Shown here: positions 1 through 8,860 of the stretch, in pieces
How positions within the stretch are numbered: the first letter of the stretch is position 1
Layout: each line of letters opens with the position of its first letter
From: Neomegalonema perideroedes DSM 15528
Lineage (GTDB): Bacteria; Pseudomonadota; Alphaproteobacteria; Rhodobacterales; Rhodobacteraceae
Reading direction: 5' to 3'
NCBI RefSeq assembly: GCF_000374145.1
Contig: NZ_KB893653.1
Span: 257,495 to 321,494, forward strand
DNA length: 64,000 nt
Translations under genes and position numbers: made by a program
Notes under the pieces: model-generated
Seen by the model: only the letters and a program-made list of their open reading frames with translations
Told to the model about the DNA's origin: nothing
Database searches by the model: none

Positions 1-1
1 T

Positions 2-424
2 GCGCCGGGCGTCGGCTCCGCGCCGGTCTACACGCCTTCGGCCTCCTCCGCGGTCTACGCGGCGCCGGTGCGGGCGGCTTCCCCGACGACGAGCGGCTCG
101 CCCTATCCGGGCCTGAACGTGGTGCCCGCCGATTCCATGGCGGCGCGCCCCTCCTCGACGCAGAAGCTCGACATGAGCGGCGCCGACGGCAGCCTGCGCG
201 CCTGCTACGCCAACGGCGGCATGGCCCAGCAGTCCGGCGATCTCAGCTATTTCTGCAATTACGAGCCGGTTTCCGCCGAACCCTCGCCCTACATCACTCC
301 GCCTGACGTGGAGACGGGCTACACCGGCACGAAGAACGCGCTCGACGCGACGATTCAGGATTGCATCGTGCGCGGCGGTTCGCTGGCGCAGCTGACCAAT
401 CAGAACTACGTCTGCGTGATGTGA
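2..424 (+). CDS. Unrecognised protein with two Cys-bounded repeats, 5' end outside window
   Basis: The frame is open from the first bases of the window, so this is the 3' part of a longer gene; an internal GTG at 68 is not needed as a start. I do not recognise the family. The visible part begins with a Ser/Ala/Pro-rich linker and then shows two copies of a short module with the pattern C-x3-GG-x3-Q-x5-Y-x-C, one around CYANGG and one at the extreme C-terminus around CIVRGG. The protein stops two residues after the last Cys. Paired cysteines in a low-complexity context suggest an exported protein with disulfides, but the signal peptide would lie outside the window. A strong terminator follows the stop. 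Confidence 0.7.
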   Translation, partial: APGVGSAPVYTPSASSAVYAAPVRAASPTTSGSPYPGLNVVPADSMAARPSSTQKLDMSGADGSLRACYANGGMAQQSGDLSYFCNYEPVSAEPSPYITPPDVETGYTGTKNALDATIQDCIVRGGSLAQLTNQNYVCVM

Positions 425-464
425 CCTCGGGCGGCCTCCGGGCCGCCTGCGCAGTTTCGCGCTC

Positions 465-496
465 GCCCCTTCTCCGCGCCGGAGGAGGGGCTTTTT
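465..496 (+). terminator. Rho-independent terminator of the first gene
   Basis: An 11-bp stem (465–475 with 481–491, one G·U pair) has a 5-nt loop and is followed by five T. It lies 40 bases after the stop at 424 and just before the convergent gene ending at 504. A smaller GGCGGCC/GGCCGCC hairpin precedes it at 430–447. Confidence 0.8.
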
Positions 497-503
497 CCTG
501 CGC

Positions 504-1748
504 TCACAGCGTCTTGAGATCCCGCGCCGGATCGGCCAGATCTGCGGGATCGGGGCTGCGGCCCTGCTCGATCCAGCGTTTGCCGGTCATATAGGCGCGG
601 GCGTCGTTCAGGGCCTCGACGGCGATGAGCACGCCCTCGCGGAAGAGCCAGACCGCCTGAGAGCGTCCCGCGCCTTTGCGGATCACGGCCTGATCATAGC
701 CGTAGGGCAGGCCCGCCGACTGCAATTTCACGTCGAACTGGTCGGACCAGAACCAAGGCGCCTGTTCGGTCGGGCGCGGCTGGCCGAGGATCGCGGCTGC
801 GGCGATCTTGCCCTGATCTATGGCGTTCTGCACCGATTCCAGCCGCAGAGGCCCATAGCGCGGATCCTCGCGCTCGGCGCAATCGCCGATGGCGTAGATG
901 GCCGGATCGCTCGTGCGGCAATCGGCGTCGGTGCGGATGCCGTTTTCGGTGCGCAGATCCGCTCCCCGCGCGAGATCCTGATTGGGCAGAGCCCCGATTC
1001 CCGCCACCACGAGATCCGCCTCCAACTCGGCCTCATGGATGCGGCGGACGTGATCCACCTCCACCCGCTCGACGGCGGCGCGCTGGACCCGGCCTTCGCC
1101 TTCAAGGGCGTGGAGCGTCTGGCGGAGGCGGATATGCACGCCCTCCGCTTCGTGGATCGCCTGAAGCGCCGCCGCCGTCTCGACGCTGGCCACCCGCGAG
1201 AGCAGCCGCTCCGAGCGATGGATCACCGCCGCCTCCATGCCGCGTCCGCGCAGAGCCGCCGCCGCCTCCAACCCGACGTAGCCGCCGCCGAGAATCACCG
1301 CCTTCGCCCCCGGACGGATCTCCGGCGCGAGTCGGTCGATGTCGGCCATGCCCCGGATCACATGGACGCCCTCCAGCCCGGCGCCCGGTCGATCCAGAGG
1401 CCGCGCCCGCGCGCCCGTCGCCAGAACCAAAGCCTCATAAGCGAGGGAGTCGCCGTCCTCCAGTCTGACGCGCCCGGCCTTGCGGTCGATCTCGACCGCC
1501 CGCGCCTTCAGGCGCAGATCGATTCCATGATCGGCGTAGAAGCTTTCCGGCTTGAGAAACAGCCGATCCCGCGCCATTGCGCCGAGGAGATAGGCCTTGG
1601 AGAGCGGCGGACGCTGATAAGGCGGCCAAGCCTCTTCGCCGAGCAAAGTCAGACGCCCCTTGAATCCGCCTTTGCGCAGGCTGTCGCAGAGCTGAAGCCC
1701 CGCCTGTCCCGCCCCCGCCACGACGATTGAATCCGGAACCATGATCAT
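504..1748 (-). CDS. FAD/NAD(P)-dependent ferredoxin-reductase-type oxidoreductase
   Basis: A 414-residue flavoprotein of the putidaredoxin/rubredoxin reductase group, which moves electrons from NAD(P)H to a small ferredoxin-type protein. The FAD dinucleotide motif VVAGAGQAG is at residues 9–17, an ATGA turn near 110, the NAD(P) motif ILGGGYVGLE at 152–161, and the second FAD motif IYAIGDCA at 284–291. PWFWSDQ at about 331–337 begins the C-terminal Reductase_C domain typical of oxygenase-linked members. No partner ferredoxin or oxygenase is adjacent, so the acceptor is unknown. The ATG at 1746–1748 overlaps the TGA of the upstream lipoprotein gene (ATGA), implying translational coupling. An in-frame ATG two codons later (1742) is a possible alternative start. 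Confidence 0.9.
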   Translation of the reverse strand: MIMVPDSIVVAGAGQAGLQLCDSLRKGGFKGRLTLLGEEAWPPYQRPPLSKAYLLGAMARDRLFLKPESFYADHGIDLRLKARAVEIDRKAGRVRLEDGDSLAYEALVLATGARARPLDRPGAGLEGVHVIRGMADIDRLAPEIRPGAKAVILGGGYVGLEAAAALRGRGMEAAVIHRSERLLSRVASVETAAALQAIHEAEGVHIRLRQTLHALEGEGRVQRAAVERVEVDHVRRIHEAELEADLVVAGIGALPNQDLARGADLRTENGIRTDADCRTSDPAIYAIGDCAEREDPRYGPLRLESVQNAIDQGKIAAAAILGQPRPTEQAPWFWSDQFDVKLQSAGLPYGYDQAVIRKGAGRSQAVWLFREGVLIAVEALNDARAYMTGKRWIEQGRSPDPADLADPARDLKTL

Positions 1749-2170
1749 AACCCCGCCGCGTCAGGCCGCACGTTGGCGGGCTCGTCGATGCGCTTCATCT
1801 CATACCAGCGGCGCGGCGCTCCGCCTTCGCGGGGCGTGGCCACGAACCAGCGGCCTTGCTCATGCGCCAGATCATAGCAATGCGGGCGCGGCTCGTCGAA
1901 GCAGACTCCGGGGCCTTCCGCGCGCCAGGGCGCGGCCCATTGCGCGGCGGCTCCGGCGTAGGTGGCGCGTCCGTCCTCATAGAAGCGGAGGATTCCCTCG
2001 GTCCCGTCCGGCCGATATTCGACGATCTTGCGATGGCTCATCGCGCCGAGGATCTCGCCGGGCGCCAGAGCCCGCGTCCGGGCCAGATGCGGCGGAGGCG
2101 GCGCGCAGGCGCTCAGAAGGACGGAAAGGGCGAGGACCGCGCGCGCGGCCCTGCGACGAAGGAAGGTCAT
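1745..2170 (-). CDS. Small predicted lipoprotein, unrecognised family
   Basis: A 141-residue protein starting at ATG 2168–2170. The N-terminus has three arginines, a hydrophobic stretch and the lipobox LLSAC with the lipidated Cys at 22, so it is probably membrane-anchored on the periplasmic side. The mature part contains the segment GILRFYEDGRATY and two further Cys (in GVCFDEPRPHCYD) that may pair. I do not recognise the family. The frame is open far upstream (to 2980), but that extension is antisense to the peroxiredoxin gene and lacks a signal peptide, so I use the internal start. Its TGA overlaps the ATG of the following FAD oxidoreductase; the two are probably made from one message. Confidence 0.75.
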   Translation of the reverse strand: MTFLRRRAARAVLALSVLLSACAPPPPHLARTRALAPGEILGAMSHRKIVEYRPDGTEGILRFYEDGRATYAGAAAQWAAPWRAEGPGVCFDEPRPHCYDLAHEQGRWFVATPREGGAPRRWYEMKRIDEPANVRPDAAGL

Positions 2171-2269
2171 GAGCGGCGGCCTCTCCCTGAAATCAGCCCT
2201 CGACTTTTGCCGCTTGGGGCCGCAGGTTGCAAGGCCCCCGCTTTGGGGTAGGTTGGGAGGAGAAACCAC

Positions 2270-2758
2270 ATGGCCCAGATTCAAGAAGGCGACCGCCTGC
2301 CGGAGGCGACCTTCACGGTCATGACCGCCGAAGGCCCCAAGCCCGTGACGACGAAGGAGTTCTTCGGCGGACGCAAAGTGGCTTTCTTCGCGGCGCCCGG
2401 CGCCTTCACGCCCACCTGCGACAAGGCCCATCTGCCGAGCTACGTCGCCAACGTCGATAAATTCAAGGCCAAGGGAATCGACGAAGTGGCGGGCACCACC
2501 GTCAACGACGTCTTCGTGCTCGACGCATGGTCCAAAGCCAGCGGCGCCGACGGCAAGGTCGCGCTGCTCGCCGACGGCTCGGCGGCCTTCGCCAAGGCCA
2601 TCGGCATGGATCTCGATCTGACCGCCCGCGGGCTTGGGGTGCGCTCCAAGCGCTACGCCATGCTGGTCGAGGACGGCGTGGTCAAAAAGCTGCTCGTCGA
2701 GGACGTCCCCAGCGAAGCGACCTGCTCCACGGGCGGCTTCCTGCTCGACCAGATCTGA
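2270..2758 (+). CDS. Peroxiredoxin, Prx5 type
   Basis: A 162-residue thiol peroxidase that reduces hydrogen peroxide and organic hydroperoxides in the cytoplasm. The active-site motif PGAFTPTCD places the peroxidatic Cys at residue 50, and a second Cys lies at 152 in EATCSTGG. The length and the GAFTPTC signature fit the Prx5/AhpC-TSA redoxin group, which is usually reduced by glutathione/glutaredoxin or thioredoxin. There is no fused glutaredoxin domain. A clear GGAGGAG ribosome site lies 7–8 bases before ATG 2270. The gene stands 22 bases before nadD in the same direction, so the two may be co-transcribed, though no functional link is known. Confidence 0.93.
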   Translation: MAQIQEGDRLPEATFTVMTAEGPKPVTTKEFFGGRKVAFFAAPGAFTPTCDKAHLPSYVANVDKFKAKGIDEVAGTTVNDVFVLDAWSKASGADGKVALLADGSAAFAKAIGMDLDLTARGLGVRSKRYAMLVEDGVVKKLLVEDVPSEATCSTGGFLLDQI

Positions 2759-2780
2759 CCCCTGAGGGAGAAGCGCGCTC

Positions 2781-3386
2781 ATGCTGCGTGATCCGGCCGC
2801 GCCGCCGCGCGGCTTGAGCGTCGGGCTCTTCGGCGGGTCTTTCGATCCGCCGCATGAGGGCCATCGTCTGGTGGTGGAGACGGCCATGCGCCGACTCCGC
2901 CTGAAGCGGCTGTGGGTTCTGGTCACGCCGGGGAATCCGCTGAAGCCGCGCCCGCCCGCCGATCTGGAGCGCCGCATCAAGGCTTGCCGCGCGCTGATGG
3001 CCGGGATTCCGGGCGTCTCGGTGACGGGAATCGAGGAGCGTCTCGGCGCGCGCTACAGCGCCGACACTCTGGCGCATCTGCAACGGCTTTATCCCCGCAC
3101 CCGTTTCGTCTGGATCATGGGCGCCGACAACCTCGCCCAATTCCACAAATGGGAGGATTGGGATTGGATTCTCGAAAACTTCCCTCTGGCGGTGGTGGCG
3201 CGGCCGCAATCGGTGGTCAAGGCGGGGCTTTCGCCCGCCGTGCGGCGCTATGCTCAGGCGCGGCTCGCCGAGGGCGCGGCGCCGATGCTGCCTTTCCTCG
3301 CGCCGCCCGCTTGGGTTCTGCTGGCGCGCGGCCCGACCTCCAAGCTCTCCTCGACGGCGCTGCGCGCGGCGGGAAGCTGGCCCTGA
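2781..3386 (+). CDS. nadD: Nicotinate-nucleotide adenylyltransferase
   Basis: Converts nicotinate mononucleotide plus ATP to nicotinate adenine dinucleotide in NAD synthesis. The 201-residue protein has the nucleotidyltransferase signature GLFGGSFDPPHEGH at residues 15–28, the WIMGADNLAQF segment in the middle, and near the C-terminus SKLSSTALR, the second ATP-binding motif (ISSTxIR type). The length is normal. In many alphaproteobacteria nadD lies between proA and rsfS; neither is here, so the gene has been relocated. It ends six bases before the stop of the convergent small secreted gene. Confidence 0.96.
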   Translation: MLRDPAAPPRGLSVGLFGGSFDPPHEGHRLVVETAMRRLRLKRLWVLVTPGNPLKPRPPADLERRIKACRALMAGIPGVSVTGIEERLGARYSADTLAHLQRLYPRTRFVWIMGADNLAQFHKWEDWDWILENFPLAVVARPQSVVKAGLSPAVRRYAQARLAEGAAPMLPFLAPPAWVLLARGPTSKLSSTALRAAGSWP

Positions 3387-3392
3387 GCCGCT

Positions 3393-3668
3393 TTATCTGA
3401 AGACCGGCGGAATCGGCTGGGGATTCAAGGCGCCTCTGTCGACGGGCGGAATCGGCTGAGGATTCAGCGCGGGCCAGAGGGCGGAGCCGGGAAGGCGCAG
3501 AGAATCCGGCTGTAAGGCGGGGCGCGCGGCGCGCTGATCCAAGGCGGGCGCCGTCACGACATGGCGAGGCCCCGGCGCGGGGGGCTGCTGCGCCGAAGCC
3601 GCAGCTGAAAAAGCGAGCGGCGCGGCCAGAGCCGCGACGGCGCCGAACAAGACCAAAATCCGAGACAT
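3393..3668 (-). CDS. Small secreted protein with duplicated ALNPQPIPP tail
   Basis: With start ATG 3666–3668, which has AGGAGA eight bases upstream, this encodes 91 residues. A signal peptide (MSRILVLFGAVAALAAPLAF, cleavage near ASAQQ) precedes a Pro/Ala-rich mature part. The C-terminus carries two copies of ALNPQPIPPV spaced 13 residues, ending three residues from the stop. I have seen the LNPQP(I/L)PP motif in short exported bacterial proteins but know no function. The DNA repeats are nearly identical, so the duplication looks recent. An upstream in-frame ATG (3716) has no ribosome site and was not used. Confidence 0.7.
   Translation of the reverse strand: MSRILVLFGAVAALAAPLAFSAAASAQQPPAPGPRHVVTAPALDQRAARPALQPDSLRLPGSALWPALNPQPIPPVDRGALNPQPIPPVFR
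3406..3466. repeat. Near-perfect 22-bp direct repeat at a gene 3' end
   Basis: Copies at 3406–3427 and 3445–3466 differ at one base and are 39 bp (13 codons) apart. They encode the two ALNPQPIPP units of the secreted protein at 3393–3668. Confidence 0.9.
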
Positions 3669-3821
3669 GACGAATCTCCTGTCCATCCGAGGGGAGAGGC
3701 CGACCCCTCCGCGCAAACAACCCTGAGGGGAATTTGCGGCGGGAAAAAGACTCGCGCAGGGCGAAAATAAGAGCGCGCCCCCTCAGGAAGGCCCCCGCCG
3801 CTCAGAGCCTTTCGCCGTTGT

Positions 3822-4424
3822 TCAGCGGGCGGGGAGGAGCAGGGGAGCAGGCCCGCTCAGCGGCGGACGGGAGAATTTATCAAGCTGCTCATCTCTGAAA
3901 ATCTCGGCTTTCGGCTCGATGAGGAGTCCTTCCCCGGCGCGCCAGGAAGGCTTGGGCGCAAGCTCGACGCCGCAGCAGGACGGACCCAGCTCTATGGAGC
4001 CGAAGGGAGGGGGGGAGCCGACGGAGCCGAAGGGAGAGGGGCCGAGGGGGGAGCCGGAGGCGTCGTAGGGGCTGATCGTGATGGGAGCCGGGCCGGAGGC
4101 GTAGGGGAAGGCGAGGGGAAGGGAACCCGGGACGTCGGGATTGGGCGGCGTCGGCTGAGGCTGTCCCACCACGACCGGCGGATCGCATTGGAGGCCGCCT
4201 TCAGGAGTCCATTTGCATTTGGTCTCCGCCAGAAGGGGGTCGACCCCGGGCAAGGAATCAGGCGGCGCCGGCTGAGGCTGTCCCGCCACGACCGGCGGAT
4301 CGCATTGGAGGCCGCCTTCAGGAGTCCACTTGCATTTGGTCTCCGCCAGAAGGGGAGCCGCCCCGAACAACAGCGGTGCGGCGAAGGCTGCGCTCAAGGC
4401 GCGCGCGATCCAAAGGCGGGACAT
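3822..4424 (-). CDS. Secreted protein with a duplicated 39-residue module
   Basis: A 200-residue protein from ATG 4422–4424, preceded by CAGGAG. The signal peptide ends around LLAETKCKW. The segment LLAETKCKWTPEGGLQCDPP followed by a Gln/Pro linker occurs twice in tandem, 39 residues apart. The second copy also contains LLAETK, meaning the duplication unit took in the end of the signal peptide. Each copy has two Cys (CKW and QCD), and a CC pair occurs further on in PSCCGVE. The rest is Pro/Gly/Ser-rich and probably unstructured. I do not recognise the family. It is the second of two adjacent small secreted repeat proteins (see 3393–3668), both downstream of ubiD on the same strand. Confidence 0.7.
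   Translation of the reverse strand: MSRLWIARALSAAFAAPLLFGAAPLLAETKCKWTPEGGLQCDPPVVAGQPQPAPPDSLPGVDPLLAETKCKWTPEGGLQCDPPVVVGQPQPTPPNPDVPGSLPLAFPYASGPAPITISPYDASGSPLGPSPFGSVGSPPPFGSIELGPSCCGVELAPKPSWRAGEGLLIEPKAEIFRDEQLDKFSRPPLSGPAPLLLPAR
4144..4355. repeat. 95-bp tandem duplication inside a coding region
   Basis: Copies at 4144–4238 and 4261–4355 are offset by 117 bp (39 codons) and differ at three positions by hand comparison. The frame is preserved. The low divergence points to a recent event or ongoing homogenisation. Confidence 0.92.
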
Positions 4425-4543
4425 GTGAGGCTCCTGTAGAAGATTCGGCGGTTTGAAAACGCGCATCGCCGATTCATCTCCACTTTGGATGGAATCTGGA
4501 CGAAAGGAAGGCCGTCCTGCGGCTTTAAAAGGGCCGCCTCCCC

Positions 4544-6070
4544 TCACCCCGGCAGATTCAGCTTTCGCCAGATGGCGTCCACGCGGGCTTTGGTCTCGGA
4601 ATCCATGTCGAGCTTGCGGCCCCATTCGCGATTGGTCTCGCCTTCCCATTTATCGGTCGCGTCGAGGCCGATCTTCGAGCCCAGACCCGAAACCGGGGAG
4701 GCGAAATCGAGGTAGTCGATGGGGGTGTTCTCCAGCATGGTGATGTCCCGCGCGGGGTCCATGCGGGTCACGACGGCCCACCAGACGTCTTTCCAGTCGC
4801 GGGGGTCGATGTCCTCATCCACCACGATGACCCATTTGGTGTACATGAATTGCCGCAGGAAGCTCCAAGCCCCGAGCATCACGCGCTTGGCGTGGCCCGG
4901 ATAGGCCTTGCGCATCTGGATCACCGCGATGCGGTAGCTGCAGCCTTCGGGCGGAAGCCAGAAATCGAGGATCTCGGGGAATTGGCCCTGCAACAGCGGG
5001 ATGAAGACCTCGTTCAGCGCCTCGCCGAGGATGGCGGGCTCGTCGGGCGGGCGGCCCGTGTAGGTGGTCAGATAGATCGGCTTTTTGCGCATGGTGATCG
5101 CGCTGACGGTGAAGACCGGGAACTGCTCGACCGAATTGTAATAGCCGGTATGGTCGCCATAGGGGCCTTCAGGAGCGGTCTCGTCGAGGCTGACATGGCC
5201 TTCGAGCACGATCTCCGCCTGAGCCGGAACCTTCAGAGGCACCGTCTTGCAGGGGACCAGCTCCGCCGCTTTGCCGCGCAGCAAGCCCGCGAAGTGATAT
5301 TCGCTCAGCGTGTCCGGCACCGGCGTCACGGCGGCGAGGATCACGCCGGGATCCGCGCCGATCACCGCCGCCGCAGGCAGAGGCTCGGGCCGCTCGGCCT
5401 TCCAGCGCCGATGGTGCTGCGCCCCGCCGCGATGCTTCAGCCAACGCATGATGAGCTTATTCTTGCCCAGCTTCTGCATCCGGTAGACGCCGAGGTTGAA
5501 ATTATCCTCTTTGCCTTCGCCGGGGCCTTTGGTCACGACGAGGGGCCAAGTCACGAGCGGCGCGGGCTCGTCGGGCCAGCAGGTTTGGATGGGAATGCGG
5601 TCGAGGTCGATCTCGTCGCCTTGCAGGACCACCTCTTGCGTGGGGGCCGAGCCGCCGAGCAATCCGCCGCCGCCGATGGTCTTCGGCTTCATGCCGAGAA
5701 CGGTCTTGGCGATGGGCAGCATGCCCATGGCCTCGCGCAGAGAGCCGGGCGGCTCGGGCTGACGCAGAAAGGCCAGCAATTCGCCGACTTCGCGCAGATC
5801 CCGGGCGGTGCGGCGCTCCTTGCCCCCGAGGGTCACCGCGCGGGCGACGCGCTCCACCGTGCCGAAGAGATTGGCCAGAACCGGCATCTCCGAGGGGCGT
5901 CCGTCGGCATGGACCGCGTTCTCGAAGAGCAGCGCCGGGCCGCCCGCATGCAGGACGCGCTTATGGATCTCGGTGATCTCGCGATCCAGAGACACCCGCT
6001 CGCGGATGCGGACCAATTGGCCTTTGGCCTCCAGACTCTCGAGGAAATCGCGCAGCGAGCCGTAAGCCAT
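4544..6070 (-). CDS. ubiD: UbiD-family decarboxylase (polyprenyl-4-hydroxybenzoate carboxy-lyase)
   Basis: A 508-residue member of the UbiD family, which uses prenylated FMN to decarboxylate 3-polyprenyl-4-hydroxybenzoate in ubiquinone synthesis. Length is normal. The start [19 protein letters not shown] is typical for the family. The [11 protein letters not shown] segment around residues 285–295 carries the conserved acidic residues of the active site, and [12 protein letters not shown] contributes to metal and cofactor binding. The flavin prenyltransferase UbiX needed to make the cofactor is not in the window. Only 66 bases separate it from the recN stop upstream on the same strand. Confidence 0.95.
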   Translation of the reverse strand: MAYGSLRDFLESLEAKGQLVRIRERVSLDREITEIHKRVLHAGGPALLFENAVHADGRPSEMPVLANLFGTVERVARAVTLGGKERRTARDLREVGELLAFLRQPEPPGSLREAMGMLPIAKTVLGMKPKTIGGGGLLGGSAPTQEVVLQGDEIDLDRIPIQTCWPDEPAPLVTWPLVVTKGPGEGKEDNFNLGVYRMQKLGKNKLIMRWLKHRGGAQHHRRWKAERPEPLPAAAVIGADPGVILAAVTPVPDTLSEYHFAGLLRGKAAELVPCKTVPLKVPAQAEIVLEGHVSLDETAPEGPYGDHTGYYNSVEQFPVFTVSAITMRKKPIYLTTYTGRPPDEPAILGEALNEVFIPLLQGQFPEILDFWLPPEGCSYRIAVIQMRKAYPGHAKRVMLGAWSFLRQFMYTKWVIVVDEDIDPRDWKDVWWAVVTRMDPARDITMLENTPIDYLDFASPVSGLGSKIGLDATDKWEGETNREWGRKLDMDSETKARVDAIWRKLNLPG

Positions 6071-6136
6071 GAAAGCCTCCCTGATCGGAACCGGCCCGAG
6101 TCTTAGCGGGCTTAGCTCAGGAAGGGGAGGGGCGAG

Positions 6137-7828
6137 TTAAGCCGCCTTCTCCTGCGCGAGGGCCAAGAGGCTGGCGGCGGCCTCGCGGGCCTGAGGCGTG
6201 ACGATCTCGCCCGCCAGCATGCGCGCCAATTCCTCCAGCCGCGCGACTCCGGTCAGAGCCTCGACCTCGGTGCGGGCGGAGAGGCCGTTTTCCGTCTCGA
6301 CCAGCCTTTTGGAGATTCGCCAGTGATCGCGCGCCCGCGCCGCCACCTGCGGCGAATGAGTCACCGCCAGAGCCTGCCCCGCCTCGCCGATCTTCTGGAG
6401 ACGGCGCCCCACGGCGTCGGCGGTGGCGCCGCCCACGCCGCTGTCGATTTCGTCGAAGATGAGGGTTTTCGGCTCCTCCGAAGAGGACAGCCGCGCCTTG
6501 ATCGCCAGAAGGAAGCGCGCCAATTCGCCGCCCGAGGCGATCTTGTCCAAAGGCCCCGGACGCGAACCCGGATTGGTCGCCGCCTCGAAGCTCACGCGGT
6601 CCTGACCTTCGGATCCGGCGTGAGCGGGGTCGGATTCGATCTTCACCCGGAATTGCGCCCGCTCCATGCGCAGAGGCGCCAGCTCCTCGGCGACGGCCGC
6701 CGCCAGAGCCTCGCCCGCCTTCCGCCGCGCCGCGCTCAGCTCCCCGGCGGCGAGGGAATAGGCTTTGCGGGCCGCTTCGGCGGCGGCGGCCAAGGTCTGA
6801 AGCCGCTCCTCGCCCGCCGAGATGAAGGCCATCTTCGCCGCCAGAACCTCGCGGAGCTTCGGCAATTCCTCGACCTGAGTCTGATGTTTGCGCGCCAGCC
6901 CGCGCAGAGCGAAAAGCCGCTCCTCGGCCTCCTCCAGACGGCGCGGATCGAAAGCCAGAGATTCCAGAGCCCGATCCACCTCGCGGGCGGCCTCCGAAAG
7001 CTCGGTCAAAGCGCGGTCCAGAGCCGTCAGGGCCGGATCAAGCAGACCCTCGGCTTTGGGCGCGGCGCCCTCCAGCCAGCGGACGGCCTCGGCCATGCGC
7101 CCCTCCGCGCCCTGAGCCCCGAGAAGCTCGGCGGCTTTGGCCACGTCTCCGGCGATCTGCTCGGCGCGGCGCAGGCTGCGGCGCGTGACGTCGAGCGTCT
7201 CCTCCTCGCCGGGCTCGGGCGCGAGGTCGTCCAGTTCTTCAAGGGCGTGGGAGATGAAATCGACTTCGCGGCGGGCCTCGGTCAGAGCGGCTTCGGCTTC
7301 GCGGCGGGCGGCTTCGGCCTCGCTGCGGGCGCGCCAGAGCCGCCGGATCTCGGTCAGGCGCGCGGCGTTCCCGGCGTAGGCGTCGAGCAAATGGCGATGT
7401 CCGGCCGGATTCAGCAGGCCGCGCTCGTCGAATTGGCCATGGATCTCGACGAGCAGCCCCCCCGCCGCCTTGAGCGCCGTCAGGCTGGCGGGCTGATCGT
7501 TGAGGAAGGCGCGGCTGCGGCCCTCCGCCGAGATGGCGCGGCGCAGAATCAGCGGCTCGCCGGGCTCCCAGAGATAGCCCTGTTCCTCGGCCCAAGCCCG
7601 GACGGGATGGGTCTCGGGGATGTCGAATTCGGCCATGACCAGAGCCTGAGAAGCCCCGACCCGCAGGACCTCGGCCCCGCCCCGCGCGCCCAGAGCCAGC
7701 CCGAGCGCGTCCAGGAGAATGGATTTGCCCGCGCCGGTCTCGCCGGTCAGCGCGCCGAGACCTTCGCGAAAGCTCAGATCCAGCGCTTCGATCAGAACCA
7801 CGTCGCGGATGACGAGCCGTCGGAGCAT
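6137..7828 (-). CDS. recN: DNA repair protein RecN
   Basis: A 563-residue SMC-like ATPase for double-strand-break repair. The N-terminus has MLRRLVIRDVVLIEALDLSF and the Walker A GETGAGKS at residues 29–36. The central region is a long Ala/Glu/Arg-rich coiled coil. The C-terminal ATPase half has LASGGELARFLLAIKARLS-type signature residues and the Walker B TLIFDEIDSGVGG, where Asp-Glu is followed by the D-loop. Order and spacing match full-length RecN. In alphaproteobacteria recN usually follows bamD, as it does here with a 141-base gap that holds no gene. Confidence 0.96.
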   Translation of the reverse strand: MLRRLVIRDVVLIEALDLSFREGLGALTGETGAGKSILLDALGLALGARGGAEVLRVGASQALVMAEFDIPETHPVRAWAEEQGYLWEPGEPLILRRAISAEGRSRAFLNDQPASLTALKAAGGLLVEIHGQFDERGLLNPAGHRHLLDAYAGNAARLTEIRRLWRARSEAEAARREAEAALTEARREVDFISHALEELDDLAPEPGEEETLDVTRRSLRRAEQIAGDVAKAAELLGAQGAEGRMAEAVRWLEGAAPKAEGLLDPALTALDRALTELSEAAREVDRALESLAFDPRRLEEAEERLFALRGLARKHQTQVEELPKLREVLAAKMAFISAGEERLQTLAAAAEAARKAYSLAAGELSAARRKAGEALAAAVAEELAPLRMERAQFRVKIESDPAHAGSEGQDRVSFEAATNPGSRPGPLDKIASGGELARFLLAIKARLSSSEEPKTLIFDEIDSGVGGATADAVGRRLQKIGEAGQALAVTHSPQVAARARDHWRISKRLVETENGLSARTEVEALTGVARLEELARMLAGEIVTPQAREAAASLLALAQEKAA

Positions 7829-7969
7829 GGCCAGGCGGCCCCCGTAAGCATGTGAAGTTCAGGTCTGGAGCGCCGGGATTTCGGCGCTCCGGATCTTCAT
7901 AGCCTCACGCGGCGGCGGCGAAAAGCGGGTTTCGTCTTTCGGTCGCCTTTTGATCGCTTTTCGGACCGG

Positions 7970-8860
7970 TCAGAGGATCTCGCCCTCGATCACCTGACGA
8001 TAGATCCGGCGCAGCCATGAGCCCGAACCCATCTCCGGCGAGAGGCCCTGTCCCTGCAGCATGGCGTAAGAAGCCTGATACCACTCCGAACCGGGGTAGT
8101 TATGGCCCAGAACCGCCGCCGCCGAACGCGCCTCGCTCACCACGCCGAGGCGCAGATAGGATTCGACGAGGCGATGGAGCGCCTCGGGCACATGGGTCGA
8201 GCCCTGATGGTTCTCGACCACGTTGCGGAAGCGGTTGATCGCCGCGAGATAATCGCCGCGCGCCAGATAGAAGCGGCCGATCTCCATCTCCTTGCCCGCC
8301 AGATGGTCGCGCACGAGGTCGAGCTGAACCTGAGCCTCGCGGGCGTAGGGCGTGCCGGGATGACGGAGGATCACCTCTTCAAGGGCGGTCTGCGCCTCTT
8401 CGGTGACGGATTGGTCGCGGCCCACGTCCACGATGCGCTCGTAATAGGATTGCGCGATGAGATAGCGCGCATAAGCCGTCTCCGCGTCGCTCGGATAGAA
8501 ATCGACGAAGCGGTCGGCGGCGAGGATGGCCTTGTCGTATTCCGCCGCCTCGAAGGAGGCGAAGGCCGACATGATCATGGCCCGCTTGGCGTAGGGCGAA
8601 TAGGGATGCAGGCGCTCGACTTCGTCGAAGAGCGGGGCCGCGGCGCGATAGTTCTGCGCGTTCATCAGGGCCTCGGCGCGGCCGAAGATCGATTCGGGCG
8701 TTTCGCCGGGACGGGCGAGGCGGCTGTCTGCTCCGCTCGTGAACCAGCTTGCGGCGCCGTCATAGGCGTCGCGGGCGGTCTGGCAGCCGGCTAAGGCCGT
8801 CATGAGGAGGGCCGCGGCCCCAAGCTTCGCCACGGAACGCGCGCTGGAAGTTAGCGCCAT
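7970..8860 (-). CDS. bamD: Outer-membrane assembly lipoprotein BamD
   Basis: An essential component of the Bam complex that folds beta-barrel proteins into the outer membrane. The 296-residue product has a lipoprotein signal ending in LTALAGC (lipidated Cys 26). Repeated TPR-like helices follow, with FGRAEALMNAQNYRAAAPLF, the PYSPYAKRAMIMSAFASFE stretch and the YARYLIAQSYYERI segment diagnostic of the YfiO/ComL family. It lies between lpxC and recN on the same strand, the usual alphaproteobacterial order. About 200 bases upstream (8861–9069) hold no gene I can see. Confidence 0.95.
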   Translation of the reverse strand: MALTSSARSVAKLGAAALLMTALAGCQTARDAYDGAASWFTSGADSRLARPGETPESIFGRAEALMNAQNYRAAAPLFDEVERLHPYSPYAKRAMIMSAFASFEAAEYDKAILAADRFVDFYPSDAETAYARYLIAQSYYERIVDVGRDQSVTEEAQTALEEVILRHPGTPYAREAQVQLDLVRDHLAGKEMEIGRFYLARGDYLAAINRFRNVVENHQGSTHVPEALHRLVESYLRLGVVSEARSAAAVLGHNYPGSEWYQASYAMLQGQGLSPEMGSGSWLRRIYRQVIEGEIL

